From Lachnospiraceae bacterium (lineage in GTDB: Bacteria; Bacillota; Clostridia; Lachnospirales; Lachnospiraceae), in contig JAFRWW010000065.1 of the NCBI GenBank assembly GCA_017441585.1, positions 38,035 to 102,034 on the forward strand: DNA of 64,000 nucleotides, in the 5' to 3' direction. Made by a program: the position numbers and the translations under genes. Numbering within the stretch: position 1 is the first letter of the stretch; each line of letters opens with the position of its first letter. Below, piece after piece: positions 9,960-19,523 of this stretch. Below the pieces are notes generated by a model. It was not told where the DNA came from and made no database searches. It saw nothing but the letters and a program-made list of their open reading frames with translations.

Positions 9960-9977
9960 AGCGCCTCCATCTTTATT

Positions 9978-10340
9978 CTAATCTTTTTTACCGGATCTTT
10001 TGAGCGCCTTGTCCAAAAGATCCCTAAAAGCACCGGACGCATTAACACCCCGGCCGTTCATCCCGTCATCCTGGTCAAAAAGTGCAGCCTCTTCCTCACT
10101 CAGAGTACCGAGCATGGTCACATTTTCTTTGGATACGGCCAGAATATAATATGTGCCGCAGATCCTGACGATCTGGATATACTGGCTGGACGTAAGGCGC
10201 ATAGCTTCGAGAAGTTCCATGTTACGTCCCTTAAACTGCGCCTTTTGAAAATTGCCTACCCACACCGTCACAAAATATGTGGCAGCCAAAACGATGCCAA
10301 ATATTATGATAACGGTAACAAGCTGAATAAAACCTTCCAT
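9978..10340 (-). CDS. fliO: Flagellar biosynthesis protein FliO/FliZ
   Basis: FliO is a small membrane protein that stabilises FliP during assembly of the export gate; in Bacillus it is called FliZ. One N-terminal membrane segment (about 5-27) is followed by a basic cytoplasmic domain with the FliO-type pattern LLEAMRLTSSQYIQIVRI. The protein has 120 residues and sits just before fliP, the expected place. Sequence conservation in this family is low, so context contributes to the call. Confidence 0.85.
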   Translation of the reverse strand: MEGFIQLVTVIIIFGIVLAATYFVTVWVGNFQKAQFKGRNMELLEAMRLTSSQYIQIVRICGTYYILAVSKENVTMLGTLSEEEAALFDQDDGMNGRGVNASGAFRDLLDKALKRSGKKD

Positions 10341-10357
10341 ATCGGTAAATCTTAGGA

Positions 10358-10720
10358 TCAGCCTACGACCTTCTTTACAGCCTCGAGGACTCTCTCAGCC
10401 TGGAAAGGCTTAACAATGAAATCCTTGGCGCCTCCCTGTATAGCTTCTATGACCATCGCCTGCTGGCCCATCGCCGAACACATGATGACCATTGCGGCTG
10501 CATCTGCCTCTTTGATCTTTTTGAGTGCCTGAATTCCATCCATCTCGGGCATCGTAATATCCATGAGCACCAAATCCGGCTTTAACTCAGCATACTTTTC
10601 AACTGCTCTCGCACCGTTCTCAGCTTCACCGATGACATTATATCCGTTTTTTGTAAGGATATCTTTGATCATCATCCTCATGAATGCTGCGTCATCACAG
10701 ATCAAAATGTTCTTTGCCAT
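10358..10720 (-). CDS. cheY: Chemotaxis response regulator CheY
   Basis: CheY carries the phosphoryl signal from CheA to the motor switch. It is a single receiver domain of 120 residues: acidic pocket CDD (8-10), phospho-acceptor D54 in LMDITMP, signalling Ser82 (MCSAMG) and Lys104 (IVKPF). A strong AAGGAGG ribosome site precedes ATG 10720. It lies between fliY and fliO as in Bacillus. Confidence 0.95.
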   Translation of the reverse strand: MAKNILICDDAAFMRMMIKDILTKNGYNVIGEAENGARAVEKYAELKPDLVLMDITMPEMDGIQALKKIKEADAAAMVIMCSAMGQQAMVIEAIQGGAKDFIVKPFQAERVLEAVKKVVG

Positions 10721-10736
10721 AACTGCCTCCTTTTTA

Positions 10737-12038
10737 TTACTTAATGATGTCTGTTATCCTGACACCAAAGCTTTCTTCTATAACTACAACCTCGCCCTTT
10801 GCCACATACTTGCCGTTTACCAGCACATCTATGGGTTCGCCGGCTATCTTGTCCAGCTCCACTATGGTACCCGGGGCAAAATCCAGTATCTCACTGATGG
10901 ACTTATGTGTCCTTCCCAATTCCACGGTAACCTCCAGAGGAACATCCCTTATCAGTTCGATGTTTTCCTGAGACTGCATCATATTGATGTCGCTTGAAAA
11001 ACTGGTGAACTGTGCCGGCTGTATATTTATGCTCTGCATGGGAACCTGTGGCTGCATGGGCGCCATCTGTCCCGGATAAGGCATCTGTCCCTGTGGCATA
11101 CCGTAAGGCATTCCGTATCCTCCCTGCGGATATCCCTGTGGATATCCCTGCGCCATCCCGGGATCGTATCCCTGGCCATATCCCATTCCCTGGGCCGGCG
11201 GCGGCATGGTCATTCCCGGAGGTCCCATGGCAGGATCCGGAACCTGAGTAAGCGTGGGATCCATAGTGCTCACCGGTACGCTCTCGGGAGCCGGAGCGCT
11301 TGTTTCCTCAGATCCGCCATCCTTTGAATTTATAAAATGATCATACAGTGACTTGGCGAATTCTATGGGATACAGCTGCAAAATGGAGGAATCCACCAGA
11401 TCGTCTATCTGCATCCTGAAGGCTATCTTCACAAAATTCCCCGAAAGGAAAGGGGCTATCTCATCCCCGTTACGCACTTCGGATATATCCTTAAGGCTGG
11501 CAACGGGAGGTGATATATCTATCATCTTGCCCAGCATGGATGAAAGTGACGTGGCAGAAGACCCCATCATCTGATTCATGGCCTCGGAAATAGCCGAGAG
11601 ATGAAGTTCTCCCAATTCTCCGTCCACATCACTGCCGTCTCCGCCCATCATCAGGTCAGTGATTATCTTTACATCATGTTCCTTAAGGATCAGGATATTG
11701 CTGCCGTCAAGTCCCGACTTGTACTGTATCTGAATGAAGACACAGGGCTTTTCATACTCGGCTATCACCCTGTCCCAGGTAGTGATGGAAACCACCGGTG
11801 TGGTTATATTTACTTTTCTGTTCACCAGCGAGTACAGGGTGGTAGCCGATGTACCCATGCTGATATTTGCAACCTCGCCTATCGCATCCTTCTCATAATC
11901 CGTCAGGTCATTCGCATCACTGCTGCCTGACATTGTAAAGGATCCGCTGTCGGAAGAAGCCGATGAACCAAAACCCGGGTCCGTGGACATGTCGGAAAGG
12001 AGCGCTTCAATCTCCTCCTGGGATAAATTTCCATCCAT
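10737..12038 (-). CDS. fliY: Motor switch phosphatase FliY (CheC-like domain plus FliN domain)
   Basis: FliY combines CheY-P phosphatase activity with the FliN part of the C ring. The 433-residue protein starts with a CheY-binding-type motif (LSQEEIEALL), then a CheC-like domain (about 45-235) with two active-site-like helices, EVANISMGTSA and SEAMNQMMGSSA. A long Met/Gly/Tyr/Pro/Gln-rich linker (about 245-340) follows, then a C-terminal SpoA/FliN domain (LEVTVELGRTHKSISEIL). The linker is unusually long and of low complexity. It lies 4 bases after fliM. Confidence 0.93.
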   Translation of the reverse strand: MDGNLSQEEIEALLSDMSTDPGFGSSASSDSGSFTMSGSSDANDLTDYEKDAIGEVANISMGTSATTLYSLVNRKVNITTPVVSITTWDRVIAEYEKPCVFIQIQYKSGLDGSNILILKEHDVKIITDLMMGGDGSDVDGELGELHLSAISEAMNQMMGSSATSLSSMLGKMIDISPPVASLKDISEVRNGDEIAPFLSGNFVKIAFRMQIDDLVDSSILQLYPIEFAKSLYDHFINSKDGGSEETSAPAPESVPVSTMDPTLTQVPDPAMGPPGMTMPPPAQGMGYGQGYDPGMAQGYPQGYPQGGYGMPYGMPQGQMPYPGQMAPMQPQVPMQSINIQPAQFTSFSSDINMMQSQENIELIRDVPLEVTVELGRTHKSISEILDFAPGTIVELDKIAGEPIDVLVNGKYVAKGEVVVIEESFGVRITDIIK

Positions 12039-12042
12039 CCGC

Positions 12043-13023
12043 TTATTCCTCCTCTCTTATTATTGACGTGATCCTGACTGCATACAAATCCTTGGAAGAA
12101 CCGGGCAGGGCGGTAAACTTATGGATGTTTCCCACATATACCTGAAGTTCATCCTCAAGCCTGGTATCCAGTCTTATTATATCACCTATCTGCAAATTCA
12201 CAAAATCGCTGACGGAAATGCTGCTCTGTCCCAGAACGGCCTTTATGGGAACGGCTACCCTGCGTATAACGCCCTCTATCTGTTCGCCGAACTCTTCCTC
12301 CGTCTTTTCCTGCATATTCGAATACCAGTATCTGGTATTCAGCCTGTCCATAATGTTCTCCAGGGTAAAATAAGGGAGACATATGTTCATCAGGCCTTCC
12401 ACCTCACCCATCCTGATATTAAGAGTGACTATGGATATCATATCTGTAGGAGCTATAATCTGCGCGAACTGCGGGTTGGTCTCGACTCTTTCAAGCACCG
12501 GAGCTATTTCCAGTACATTCTTCCAGGGCTCTCTCAAAAGCCTGACACAGACCACCAGTATCTTTTCCAGTATCGCCAGCTCTATCTCGGAAAACTCCCT
12601 GCTCTTTTCAAGAGGAAGTCCCTGTCCGCCCAGCATCCTGTCCACTATGGCATAACCCAGATTGGTCGCCATCTCCAGCATAATGGAGCCATTCAGCGGA
12701 GCAAAATTGATTATACCCAAAAGCACAGGGTTTGCCAGTGCATTTGTAAACTCCGAAAAAGTAAGGGCCTCGGAATTCACCACCGACACCTGCACATTCT
12801 TACGCAGATACACCGGCAGGTTAGTGGATAAAAGTCTGCCATAATGCTCAAATATGATCTCAAGGGTCCTTAAGTGTTCCTTTGAAAACTTGGCGGGTCG
12901 TTTGAAATCATATTCCCTGACCTGCTTGCCCGGAGCCTCTTTTATATCCTCTACATCAAGTTCGCCGTCCGAAAGAGCTTTCAGCAGGTCATCTATTTCA
13001 TTTTGTGACAGGACCTCGCCCAT
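12043..13023 (-). CDS. fliM: Flagellar motor switch protein FliM
   Basis: FliM forms the wall of the C ring and binds CheY-P through its N-terminal motif. The 326-residue protein starts with the CheY-binding peptide (LSQNEIDDLL), has the FliM middle domain with GG-containing segment MLGGQG, and ends with a FliN-like SpoA domain (VSDFVNLQIGDIIRLD). Length is typical. A 27-base gap separates it from fliL. Confidence 0.96.
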   Translation of the reverse strand: MGEVLSQNEIDDLLKALSDGELDVEDIKEAPGKQVREYDFKRPAKFSKEHLRTLEIIFEHYGRLLSTNLPVYLRKNVQVSVVNSEALTFSEFTNALANPVLLGIINFAPLNGSIMLEMATNLGYAIVDRMLGGQGLPLEKSREFSEIELAILEKILVVCVRLLREPWKNVLEIAPVLERVETNPQFAQIIAPTDMISIVTLNIRMGEVEGLMNICLPYFTLENIMDRLNTRYWYSNMQEKTEEEFGEQIEGVIRRVAVPIKAVLGQSSISVSDFVNLQIGDIIRLDTRLEDELQVYVGNIHKFTALPGSSKDLYAVRITSIIREEE

Positions 13024-13050
13024 AAAATACTCACCTCAACACTTACGGCT

Positions 13051-13572
13051 TTAAGAGAACATTATGTCTCTGAAAACTATCTTGTAGATAAAGTCCGATC
13101 CATACATGGACTTGACTTTTTCAAGGACCACATCCTGTATCTCATTCGTGGTCATGGCCAGACACTCATCATATGTGAGCGAACCTATGGCACTATTGAT
13201 CTCGTTTTTGATCATCGCTTCCTTGGTTCCTATATCAGATCCGTAGGTCTTATAATCGGGATGCTTTGAATCCATACACAGCGATACGGAGACAATGGCG
13301 TAATGATCCTTTCCATCATCACCCTTTCTTAGGAATATGGTCATCTGATCCTCGATATCATAGGTAACGGTATCTTCCACGCTGACGCCTGAGGCACCTG
13401 CGGAAGAAATAGCCGAATCATGCAGATCAAGATTCATGGCGGCAGCCACATCACCAACCAAAGACATGGTCTTTTTATTGGCCGGGATCACCGTAAACAT
13501 CATGAACGCGGTCATGACTATGTTTACCACCAGTAATGCTATGATAATAACCGATAACAGATTCTTTCTCAT
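13051..13572 (-). CDS. fliL: Flagellar basal body-associated protein FliL
   Basis: FliL is a single-pass membrane protein that surrounds and supports the stator at the rotor. The 173-residue protein has one N-terminal membrane helix (about 6-29) and an extracytoplasmic domain (about 40-173). It lies between motB and fliM, consistent with a stator-linked role. FliL sequences diverge strongly, and the call rests on topology, length and position. Confidence 0.88.
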   Translation of the reverse strand: MRKNLLSVIIIALLVVNIVMTAFMMFTVIPANKKTMSLVGDVAAAMNLDLHDSAISSAGASGVSVEDTVTYDIEDQMTIFLRKGDDGKDHYAIVSVSLCMDSKHPDYKTYGSDIGTKEAMIKNEINSAIGSLTYDECLAMTTNEIQDVVLEKVKSMYGSDFIYKIVFRDIMFS

Positions 13573-13583
13573 ATCGTACCTCT

Positions 13584-14417
13584 TTACTCCGCACTCAGTG
13601 AATGGAATATCTTGATTTCAACACGCCTGTTCTTCGCCCTGCCTTCGGGAGTGGAATTATCAGCGATTGGCAGATATTCGCCTCTGCCCGAATGCTTTAT
13701 ATTGGCCGGATCAAGGCTGGTGTTTTCCAAAATATAATTAAATACCGACAGTGCCCTGTAACTGCTGAGCACGTCGTTGTTTTCAAATCTGCCGCCGTTT
13801 AAGGGCACATTATCTGTGTGACCCTCCACCTCTATGGTGTGCTTGGCATATCTCTCAAGGATCCTGGCTATCTTTTGAAGGAGAGGGTAGGCATCCTCCC
13901 TGATCTCGGCATGTCCCGAGTCGAACAAAAGCGCACCGTTCATAGTGAGCAGGACATACTGTGACGTAAAATTCACATCCACTTCTTTGTCTATATTCTG
14001 TTCCTCAACGGCTTCCTGTATCCTCTCAGCGAGCATCTCGGCTTCCTTGAGCTGTTCCTGCTCATACTGTGCCTTAAGCTCCTCGCTCTGCGTATCTTCG
14101 CTGCTCTCTTCGCCGAAGCTCTTTAAGCCTTCAGCGTCGGACATGGATCCCATGCTGTTAATGTACTCCGAAAGCTCATTCAGCTGGCTGACGCCGTTTG
14201 ATATGAGCATACCCTCACCTATGGCCGAAGCTCCTCCCGAGAGTACGCTGAAGGTCTGGGAAAAGGAAGCTGCTATAAGCTCAAACTTCTGTGCATCCAC
14301 GGAAGACATGGAGAAAAGCAACACAAAGAAACAAAGCAGCAGATTCATAAGGTCGCCAAAGGTCGCCATCCATGCCGGCGAACCCGGAGCCGGCGCGTCT
14401 TCTTTTCTCTTTGCCAT
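13584..14417 (-). CDS. motB: Flagellar stator protein MotB
   Basis: MotB forms the ion channel with MotA and anchors the stator to peptidoglycan. The 277-residue protein has a short cytoplasmic tail, one membrane helix with the essential-type Asp (segment WMATFGDLMNLLLCFFVLLF), a charged plug region and coiled linker (about 90-150), and an OmpA-like peptidoglycan-binding domain with EGHTDNVP and NRRVEI. Its ATG shares one base with the motA stop codon (TGATG). Confidence 0.96.
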   Translation of the reverse strand: MAKRKEDAPAPGSPAWMATFGDLMNLLLCFFVLLFSMSSVDAQKFELIAASFSQTFSVLSGGASAIGEGMLISNGVSQLNELSEYINSMGSMSDAEGLKSFGEESSEDTQSEELKAQYEQEQLKEAEMLAERIQEAVEEQNIDKEVDVNFTSQYVLLTMNGALLFDSGHAEIREDAYPLLQKIARILERYAKHTIEVEGHTDNVPLNGGRFENNDVLSSYRALSVFNYILENTSLDPANIKHSGRGEYLPIADNSTPEGRAKNRRVEIKIFHSLSAE

Positions 14418-15226
14418 CAGCCCTCACCGCCTTCTGATCCGCTCTCGCCGAGATTCTCTCTCTCAGCGGGTGAAAGGAATGACTTAAGTTTCTCTTCGAT
14501 AACACGGGGATTCTCTCCTGCCTGTATGGACAAAAGCCCCTCTATCATTATCTCCTTGACCTGCATCTCACTCTCGTTATTTACCTTGAGCTTGGACGCC
14601 ACGGGAGTACATATCCAGTTTGCCATCATGGAACCATACAAAGTGGTGATCAGAGCCACCGCCATGGAAGGTCCGATGGATGAAGGATCATCCAGAGCCT
14701 GAAGCATGTTTATAAGTCCTACCAGGGTACCGATCATACCCCAGGCAGGCCCCATGCTGGCGATATCCTGCCACAGTCCTATATTTCCTTTATGTCTGGC
14801 CTCAATGGATACCATCTCAGTCTCCAGTATGCCCCTTACGAGATCGGGATCGGTACCGTCGACTATGAGCAATACGCCTTTTTTCATAAAGGCGTCATCC
14901 AGATCGGCCGCAGCCTCCTCAAGCGCAAGAAGGCCTTCCTTTCTCGCAACATTGGAAAGCTCGATTATCTTTGCTATTATGGCCGGGGAATTAATGGCCG
15001 GAGCCTTAAAGACCAGGGCGATCGTCTTAAGGCCGCCCAGAAAGCTGGGAAGCGTATTGGATGCCAGGATAGCCATCATGGCACCACCGATTGTAATAAG
15101 GGCGGACTGAAAATCCACGAAGTTATTTAACGCGGAAAAGCCGGCATCGCCTGAAACGATAGCGAAGATAACCAGCGCAATACACATGACCAGTCCGATT
15201 ATGGAAGCAAGATCCAAAACACTCAC
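14417..15226 (-). CDS. motA: Flagellar stator protein MotA
   Basis: MotA is the torque-generating stator subunit. The 269-residue protein has four hydrophobic segments (two early, two at about 145-205), with the cytoplasmic loop in between and the conserved segment GPAWGMIGTLVGLINML. The motA-motB pair is placed inside the fla/che operon between flbD and fliL, which is common in clostridia but differs from Bacillus. Confidence 0.96.
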   Translation of the reverse strand: MSVLDLASIIGLVMCIALVIFAIVSGDAGFSALNNFVDFQSALITIGGAMMAILASNTLPSFLGGLKTIALVFKAPAINSPAIIAKIIELSNVARKEGLLALEEAAADLDDAFMKKGVLLIVDGTDPDLVRGILETEMVSIEARHKGNIGLWQDIASMGPAWGMIGTLVGLINMLQALDDPSSIGPSMAVALITTLYGSMMANWICTPVASKLKVNNESEMQVKEIMIEGLLSIQAGENPRVIEEKLKSFLSPAERENLGESGSEGGEG

Positions 15227-15238
15227 CTTCTTGTATTT

Positions 15239-15415
15239 TTAATCATTCATATAAGATTTTACTAAATTTTTAATCTCTTGTCTACTTTCTTTTATAATTA
15301 TTTTTCTGCCGGAGCGAAACATGACAACGGTGTCGGGTGTTTCTTCGATGCATTCTATGGCATCGGCGTTTACAAGTATCTTTGTGTCGTTGAGCTTTGT
15401 CACTTCTATAATCAT
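15239..15415 (-). CDS. flbD: Flagellar FlbD/SwrD family small protein
   Basis: This 58-residue protein begins MIIEVTKLNDTKILVNADAI and continues with EETPDTVV and a GRKIIIKES segment, the hallmark of the FlbD (Bacillus SwrD) family. SwrD increases flagellar motor power in Bacillus. ATG is at 15415 with a GAGGAGATAAAT ribosome site; the stop codon is 13 bases from motA. Position directly before motAB fits a stator-related role. Confidence 0.93.
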   Translation of the reverse strand: MIIEVTKLNDTKILVNADAIECIEETPDTVVMFRSGRKIIIKESRQEIKNLVKSYMND

Positions 15416-15490
15416 GATTTATCTCCTCAAAAAAACAGGAAAGAGCCCCGCCGAGGGGCAGAGCTCTATCCTTTTATGATCGTTCTGTCA

Positions 15491-16942
15491 TTATCTCTTC
15501 AAATTTACCAGTTCCTCGATCATGGTATCGGAAACCGTGATGATCCTGGAATTGGCCTGAAAGCCTCTCTGGGTGGTGATCATCTCTGTAAACTCAGAGG
15601 AGAGATCCACGTTGGACATTTCCAATACTCCGGAGGTCATGGAACCGCCGTCTGCTGTGACGTCCATGCCGACTCCGTCAAACTGGCCGGAGTTCTGGGT
15701 TGCTGCGTAAAGATTCTCACCTATCTTTTCAAGGCCTGCGGGGTTTGCGAAATTGGCAACCGAGATCTGGCCGAGACATTTATTCACGCCGTTTGTGTAG
15801 GATGCGTAGATACGTCCGTCAGCGGTAACCGAGAGGGAATCCATCTCACCTGCAGCACGGCCTGCGCCGATGGCGCTGTTCTGGTAGTTACCCGTACGAC
15901 CTGCCACAGTGGATACGCCGTTATTGTCGATATTCTTGGTAAGTCCGACATCCACCTTTATCTTCTGATTATCCATACCGCCCAGGACGCCGTCCACGTC
16001 TATGGTGCTTTCCACAAACTTGCTCACATCGAGGGTGAAGTCTCTGGTGTCGGGATTGGCCCACGCGCCGGTGGTCTTATTATAGATAAGATCCTGTGAA
16101 TCCTTGCCGTCGAAAAGCTGCAGTGCATCAAGAGCGGCTTTTTTCTTCTCAGCGGTATCGAACTGCTTCACATATGTGGGGTCCTTTTCAAGCTGATCGG
16201 AATCATACAGATCGAAAAGTGACTTGCCCTGATCGTTCAGAAGGTCAATTGCCTTGATTGCATATTTGGGATCCTCGCCCTCTGTTCCGTTCTCGGTAAT
16301 GGCCATCTTCAATGTGTAGCTGTAGCCCTTTGCATCATAGAACTGAATGGTGCTGACGGTACCACCCTTTTCCTCAGATAGGGAGGGATCATTCTTATCA
16401 ATGATACCCGACAGGTATGCTTCCTTGGTAGCCTCGGGATCCTGAACCTTATTCTCGGGGCTCATGACCTTAAGGTCGGATACGGTATTTTTGATGATGT
16501 CTCCGGACTCATCAGCCTGCCAGCCCTGAACCTTGTAACCGTTAGTGGTCATGCAGAGGGTTCCGTTTCCGTCCACGGTGAATGTACCTGCACGGGTAAA
16601 GAAATTATTCTGACCGTCGTTAACTATGAAAAACGCATCTGAGTTAAGCTGGATATCGAAAGCGTTTCCGGTGTTCTGTGACGCGCCTCTTGCCATGATA
16701 TTCGTGGATATGGCGCCCTGGGTAACACCAAGACCGATCTGTCTGGCGTTTGTACCTGCACGTCCGGTATTCTCATTTGCACCGGATGAGCTCTGGGTGG
16801 TCTGATATACCAGGTCCTGGAAGGTTGCCGACTGTGCCTTATATCCAACGGTGTTTACGTTTGCGATATTGTTACCGATAACGTCCATCTTGGTCTGATG
16901 TGTCTTAAGTCCGGATACGCCGGCCCAAAGTGATCTCATCAT
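15491..16942 (-). CDS. flgE: Flagellar hook protein FlgE
   Basis: FlgE polymerises to form the hook. The 483-residue protein has the N-terminal rod/hook signature (MDVIGNNIANVNTVGYK, near residues 19-35) and the C-terminal coiled segment ending MIEELVNLKR. The central domains (about 150-330) are variable. A GGAGG site precedes ATG 16942; a second ATG follows directly, so the exact start could be one codon later. Confidence 0.96.
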   Translation of the reverse strand: MMRSLWAGVSGLKTHQTKMDVIGNNIANVNTVGYKAQSATFQDLVYQTTQSSSGANENTGRAGTNARQIGLGVTQGAISTNIMARGASQNTGNAFDIQLNSDAFFIVNDGQNNFFTRAGTFTVDGNGTLCMTTNGYKVQGWQADESGDIIKNTVSDLKVMSPENKVQDPEATKEAYLSGIIDKNDPSLSEEKGGTVSTIQFYDAKGYSYTLKMAITENGTEGEDPKYAIKAIDLLNDQGKSLFDLYDSDQLEKDPTYVKQFDTAEKKKAALDALQLFDGKDSQDLIYNKTTGAWANPDTRDFTLDVSKFVESTIDVDGVLGGMDNQKIKVDVGLTKNIDNNGVSTVAGRTGNYQNSAIGAGRAAGEMDSLSVTADGRIYASYTNGVNKCLGQISVANFANPAGLEKIGENLYAATQNSGQFDGVGMDVTADGGSMTSGVLEMSNVDLSSEFTEMITTQRGFQANSRIITVSDTMIEELVNLKR

Positions 16943-16961
16943 AGGTCATTTCCTCCTTATT

Positions 16962-17363
16962 TTATGCTATTACGGCGCCGTCTATATTTGTGTATACACT
17001 CTCATTTGAAAGAGTGGAATCCATGGCGGTCACCACTGTATTATTTCTGATATTTACTATGAATGCCAGGTCATCTACCAGCACCAGGGATTCATTTATG
17101 CCTTTAGCCTCCGCTCTCAGTTTGCCCTCGGTGAGCCGATCCAACTGCGACTGTGTCAGAGCTATGCTCCTGTCGCTCAATCTGTTCACCGCGTGCTTTG
17201 AAAACTTAGGTACCTCCGGCGTCCCTGCCGCATCCTGCTTTTTCGATAATATCTCGGAAAAGCTTTCCGCATCCTGCTTGTTCGTATTTACCGTATTCTG
17301 AGATGATAAATACTGATCGGCCAGCTGGTCTATAGACGGCATAAAACTTTGTTCAAGTTTCAT
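16962..17363 (-). CDS. Flagellar operon protein, TIGR02530-type
   Basis: This small conserved protein (133 residues) lies between flgD and flgE in many clostridial and Bacillus-type flagellar operons. Its core (about 52-130) has the family pattern FSKHAVNRLSDR followed by LVLVDDLAFIVNIRNNTVVTA. The N-terminus is polar and probably unstructured. No enzymatic motif is visible. Its function is unknown; position suggests a role in hook assembly. Confidence 0.85.
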   Translation of the reverse strand: MKLEQSFMPSIDQLADQYLSSQNTVNTNKQDAESFSEILSKKQDAAGTPEVPKFSKHAVNRLSDRSIALTQSQLDRLTEGKLRAEAKGINESLVLVDDLAFIVNIRNNTVVTAMDSTLSNESVYTNIDGAVIA

Positions 17364-17392
17364 AATGTCACCTCCAGTTCTGTTTCCGATTA

Positions 17393-18100
17393 TCAGTCAA
17401 CTACCACCGTATCGCTCTCGCTGCTCTCGGGTGCTTCATCTTCGTCCTTATCATCACTCTCGGGAACCACGAGCTGCTCTACGGGAGGCTTTACTTCCTC
17501 CGCCTTAGTCTCAGTCTTTGTCTCCGCCTTATCCTCTGCAGCTTTCGTCTCCTTCTCGACAGGTGAAGCCTCTTCAGCAGGCTTGGTATCGGCGTCGGCC
17601 GTATCCTCATCCTTATCGGGCTTGGTCTCGGCCGTGCTCTCTGCCTTCTTGGAGGCATCTTCCAGAGCTGTCTGCACGTCGGATATGTAATCATCGCTCA
17701 TGACGGAAACCAGGTTGTTATAGTTATAAGGCGTTCCGTTTATGTAGAGAAGGTTTTCCTTGCCGTTCTTTTCCACATAATCTACCTTGCCCGTAACCTC
17801 GTATGTAGATCCGTCGGTCTTTTCCACTTCCACGGTGACATATTTACCCACCAGCGAAAGGGCTGCCGATGAATCCATGGTCCCCGACATATTCTGGAGC
17901 ATCTCCACCTGTGAGAACTGTGCATACTGCGCGATATATTCGGTATTTGACGTAGGCTCCATGGGATCCTGATACTTCATCTGTGCCACCAGAAGCTTCA
18001 GGAACGCCTCTTTATCCATGGACGAATTCGCTTTTTTCGATGCGTCCGCAGATGTGACGTTTTCTACCAGTTTGCCGTCTGTAACATTTTGTATTGCCAT
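17393..18100 (-). CDS. flgD: Hook assembly scaffold FlgD with long acidic/Lys-rich tail
   Basis: FlgD caps the growing hook and guides FlgE assembly. The N-terminal signature is clear (MDKEAFLKLLVAQMKYQDPM, about 28-47, then SNTEYIAQYAQFSQ). A beta-rich segment follows at about 84-135. From about residue 147 to 235 the protein is a low-complexity tail of Glu, Lys, Asp, Ala and Thr ending DTVVVD, which is not part of the usual FlgD fold. Strong AAAGGAGG ribosome site. Confidence 0.94.
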   Translation of the reverse strand: MAIQNVTDGKLVENVTSADASKKANSSMDKEAFLKLLVAQMKYQDPMEPTSNTEYIAQYAQFSQVEMLQNMSGTMDSSAALSLVGKYVTVEVEKTDGSTYEVTGKVDYVEKNGKENLLYINGTPYNYNNLVSVMSDDYISDVQTALEDASKKAESTAETKPDKDEDTADADTKPAEEASPVEKETKAAEDKAETKTETKAEEVKPPVEQLVVPESDDKDEDEAPESSESDTVVVD

Positions 18101-18131
18101 AATGTGAACCTCCTTTAAGATTCTCAGAATA

Positions 18132-19523
18132 TTATGCCGTCACATCCATCGAGTTACCGTTCCTGATCATCATATCCTTATTGATCTCTTCCTCCTCGGT
18201 GAGTTCTTCATTCTCTTCACCTTCATTTGAAAGAAGATTGATCCTCATCCTGCGGCCCGATGCTCTCACTGCGTTTGAAGCTTCCTCCCGTGACCTTTCA
18301 TCCTGTCTGTTCTGCTCCAGGCTTTCATCGAAGGCCTGATTCGATACGGTCACTTCCACGGCTTCAATCTTTATGCCCTGACTCTCCAGATTCTCCCGAA
18401 GGATCATCATCTGACTTTCGATAACCTGTCTTACGGCTTCATTCTGTGCCGTGAAGGTGGCTGTAAGTGCGCCGTTCTTAAGTTCGATGTTCAAGGCTAC
18501 ATGTCCCAGGGATGCGGGATTCAGCATCATGTCAAGGCTTGTGGTCTGAGCCGAGACATTTATCCTGATCTGCTCCACCAGCTGTCTGGCTATCTCAGAA
18601 GCCTGGCGGGAAGTGTAGGTGCTTCTCGTAACATTCGTTTCGTCCGTAATCACCTCAGTGCTCTCATTTTGCTGATATGCACTCTGTATGCCGTTTTGTG
18701 ACATATCATCATGGGAAGCACTGTCGTTATAGTTACGTGACTCCTTATCGTTTTTTGTACCTGACGATTTACTGTGATCCGTCGATACTCTGACATCCTC
18801 GGTAAGTCCGTCTTCCTTTGCGGCTGCCGTGTCTTCTTCAGACACCGAAGATATTTCCAATGCGTCGTCTTCATCAGTTTCTTCGACCACAGAATCAGAC
18901 ATACCAAAAGCCTCGACTGCTTCCTTAAGCTGCTCATCGGTCAATCCCAACTGAGCCTTAAGGTCATCTGTCAAGGTCTGTAAATCGGAAAGTATCTCTG
19001 AGAGTCCCGCATAAAGAGACTCATCGGTCAGTACATCCATAGCTCCGCCTTCACCTGTCAGTGCAGCATAAACTGCAGTGAGATCGGAAGGGTTTAAAAG
19101 ATCTGCCATGGTGAGTCCGAGGCTGCTTAATGTTTCCTCTATCTCTTCATCTGAAACACCGAGCTTTTCCTTAAGCTCTTTTGTGACTTTTTCAGCTGTC
19201 TCCTGAATCCTGTCACCTGTTTCCTTACGGTCCGGACCTTTTCGACTGTCGGCTTTATTGCCGTTCGCCCTGCCGTTCTCATTCACAGAATCGGCTGATC
19301 TTCCTTCGGAACCAGTTCTCGTACCGGTCTTTTGAACATTCAACTCGAACGTCCTTGCCGATGTCGTCTGGGTATTCGCAAATGTTGATGCGGTATTGTT
19401 CTTTGCCGCCGTCTCCATTATGCTGGAAAACGAATCACCCTCAGGCATCTTATCTTCACCGGACACTCCTGACATGGTATCAGTGAGGAATGAAGAGAGC
19501 TCTTTAACTGAAGTTGCTTTCAT
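18132..19523 (-). CDS. fliK: Hook-length control protein FliK
   Basis: FliK measures hook length and triggers the FlhB specificity switch. The 463-residue protein has a long polar, Ser/Thr/Glu-rich N-terminal region (about 1-300) and a C-terminal Flg_hook domain (about 310-400) with LNPASLGHVALNIELKNG and RENLESQGIKIEAVEV. The acidic C-terminal tail is extra. AAGGAGG precedes ATG 19523. Upstream lies a 546-base gap with a palindrome array. Confidence 0.93.
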   Translation of the reverse strand: MKATSVKELSSFLTDTMSGVSGEDKMPEGDSFSSIMETAAKNNTASTFANTQTTSARTFELNVQKTGTRTGSEGRSADSVNENGRANGNKADSRKGPDRKETGDRIQETAEKVTKELKEKLGVSDEEIEETLSSLGLTMADLLNPSDLTAVYAALTGEGGAMDVLTDESLYAGLSEILSDLQTLTDDLKAQLGLTDEQLKEAVEAFGMSDSVVEETDEDDALEISSVSEEDTAAAKEDGLTEDVRVSTDHSKSSGTKNDKESRNYNDSASHDDMSQNGIQSAYQQNESTEVITDETNVTRSTYTSRQASEIARQLVEQIRINVSAQTTSLDMMLNPASLGHVALNIELKNGALTATFTAQNEAVRQVIESQMMILRENLESQGIKIEAVEVTVSNQAFDESLEQNRQDERSREEASNAVRASGRRMRINLLSNEGEENEELTEEEEINKDMMIRNGNSMDVTA

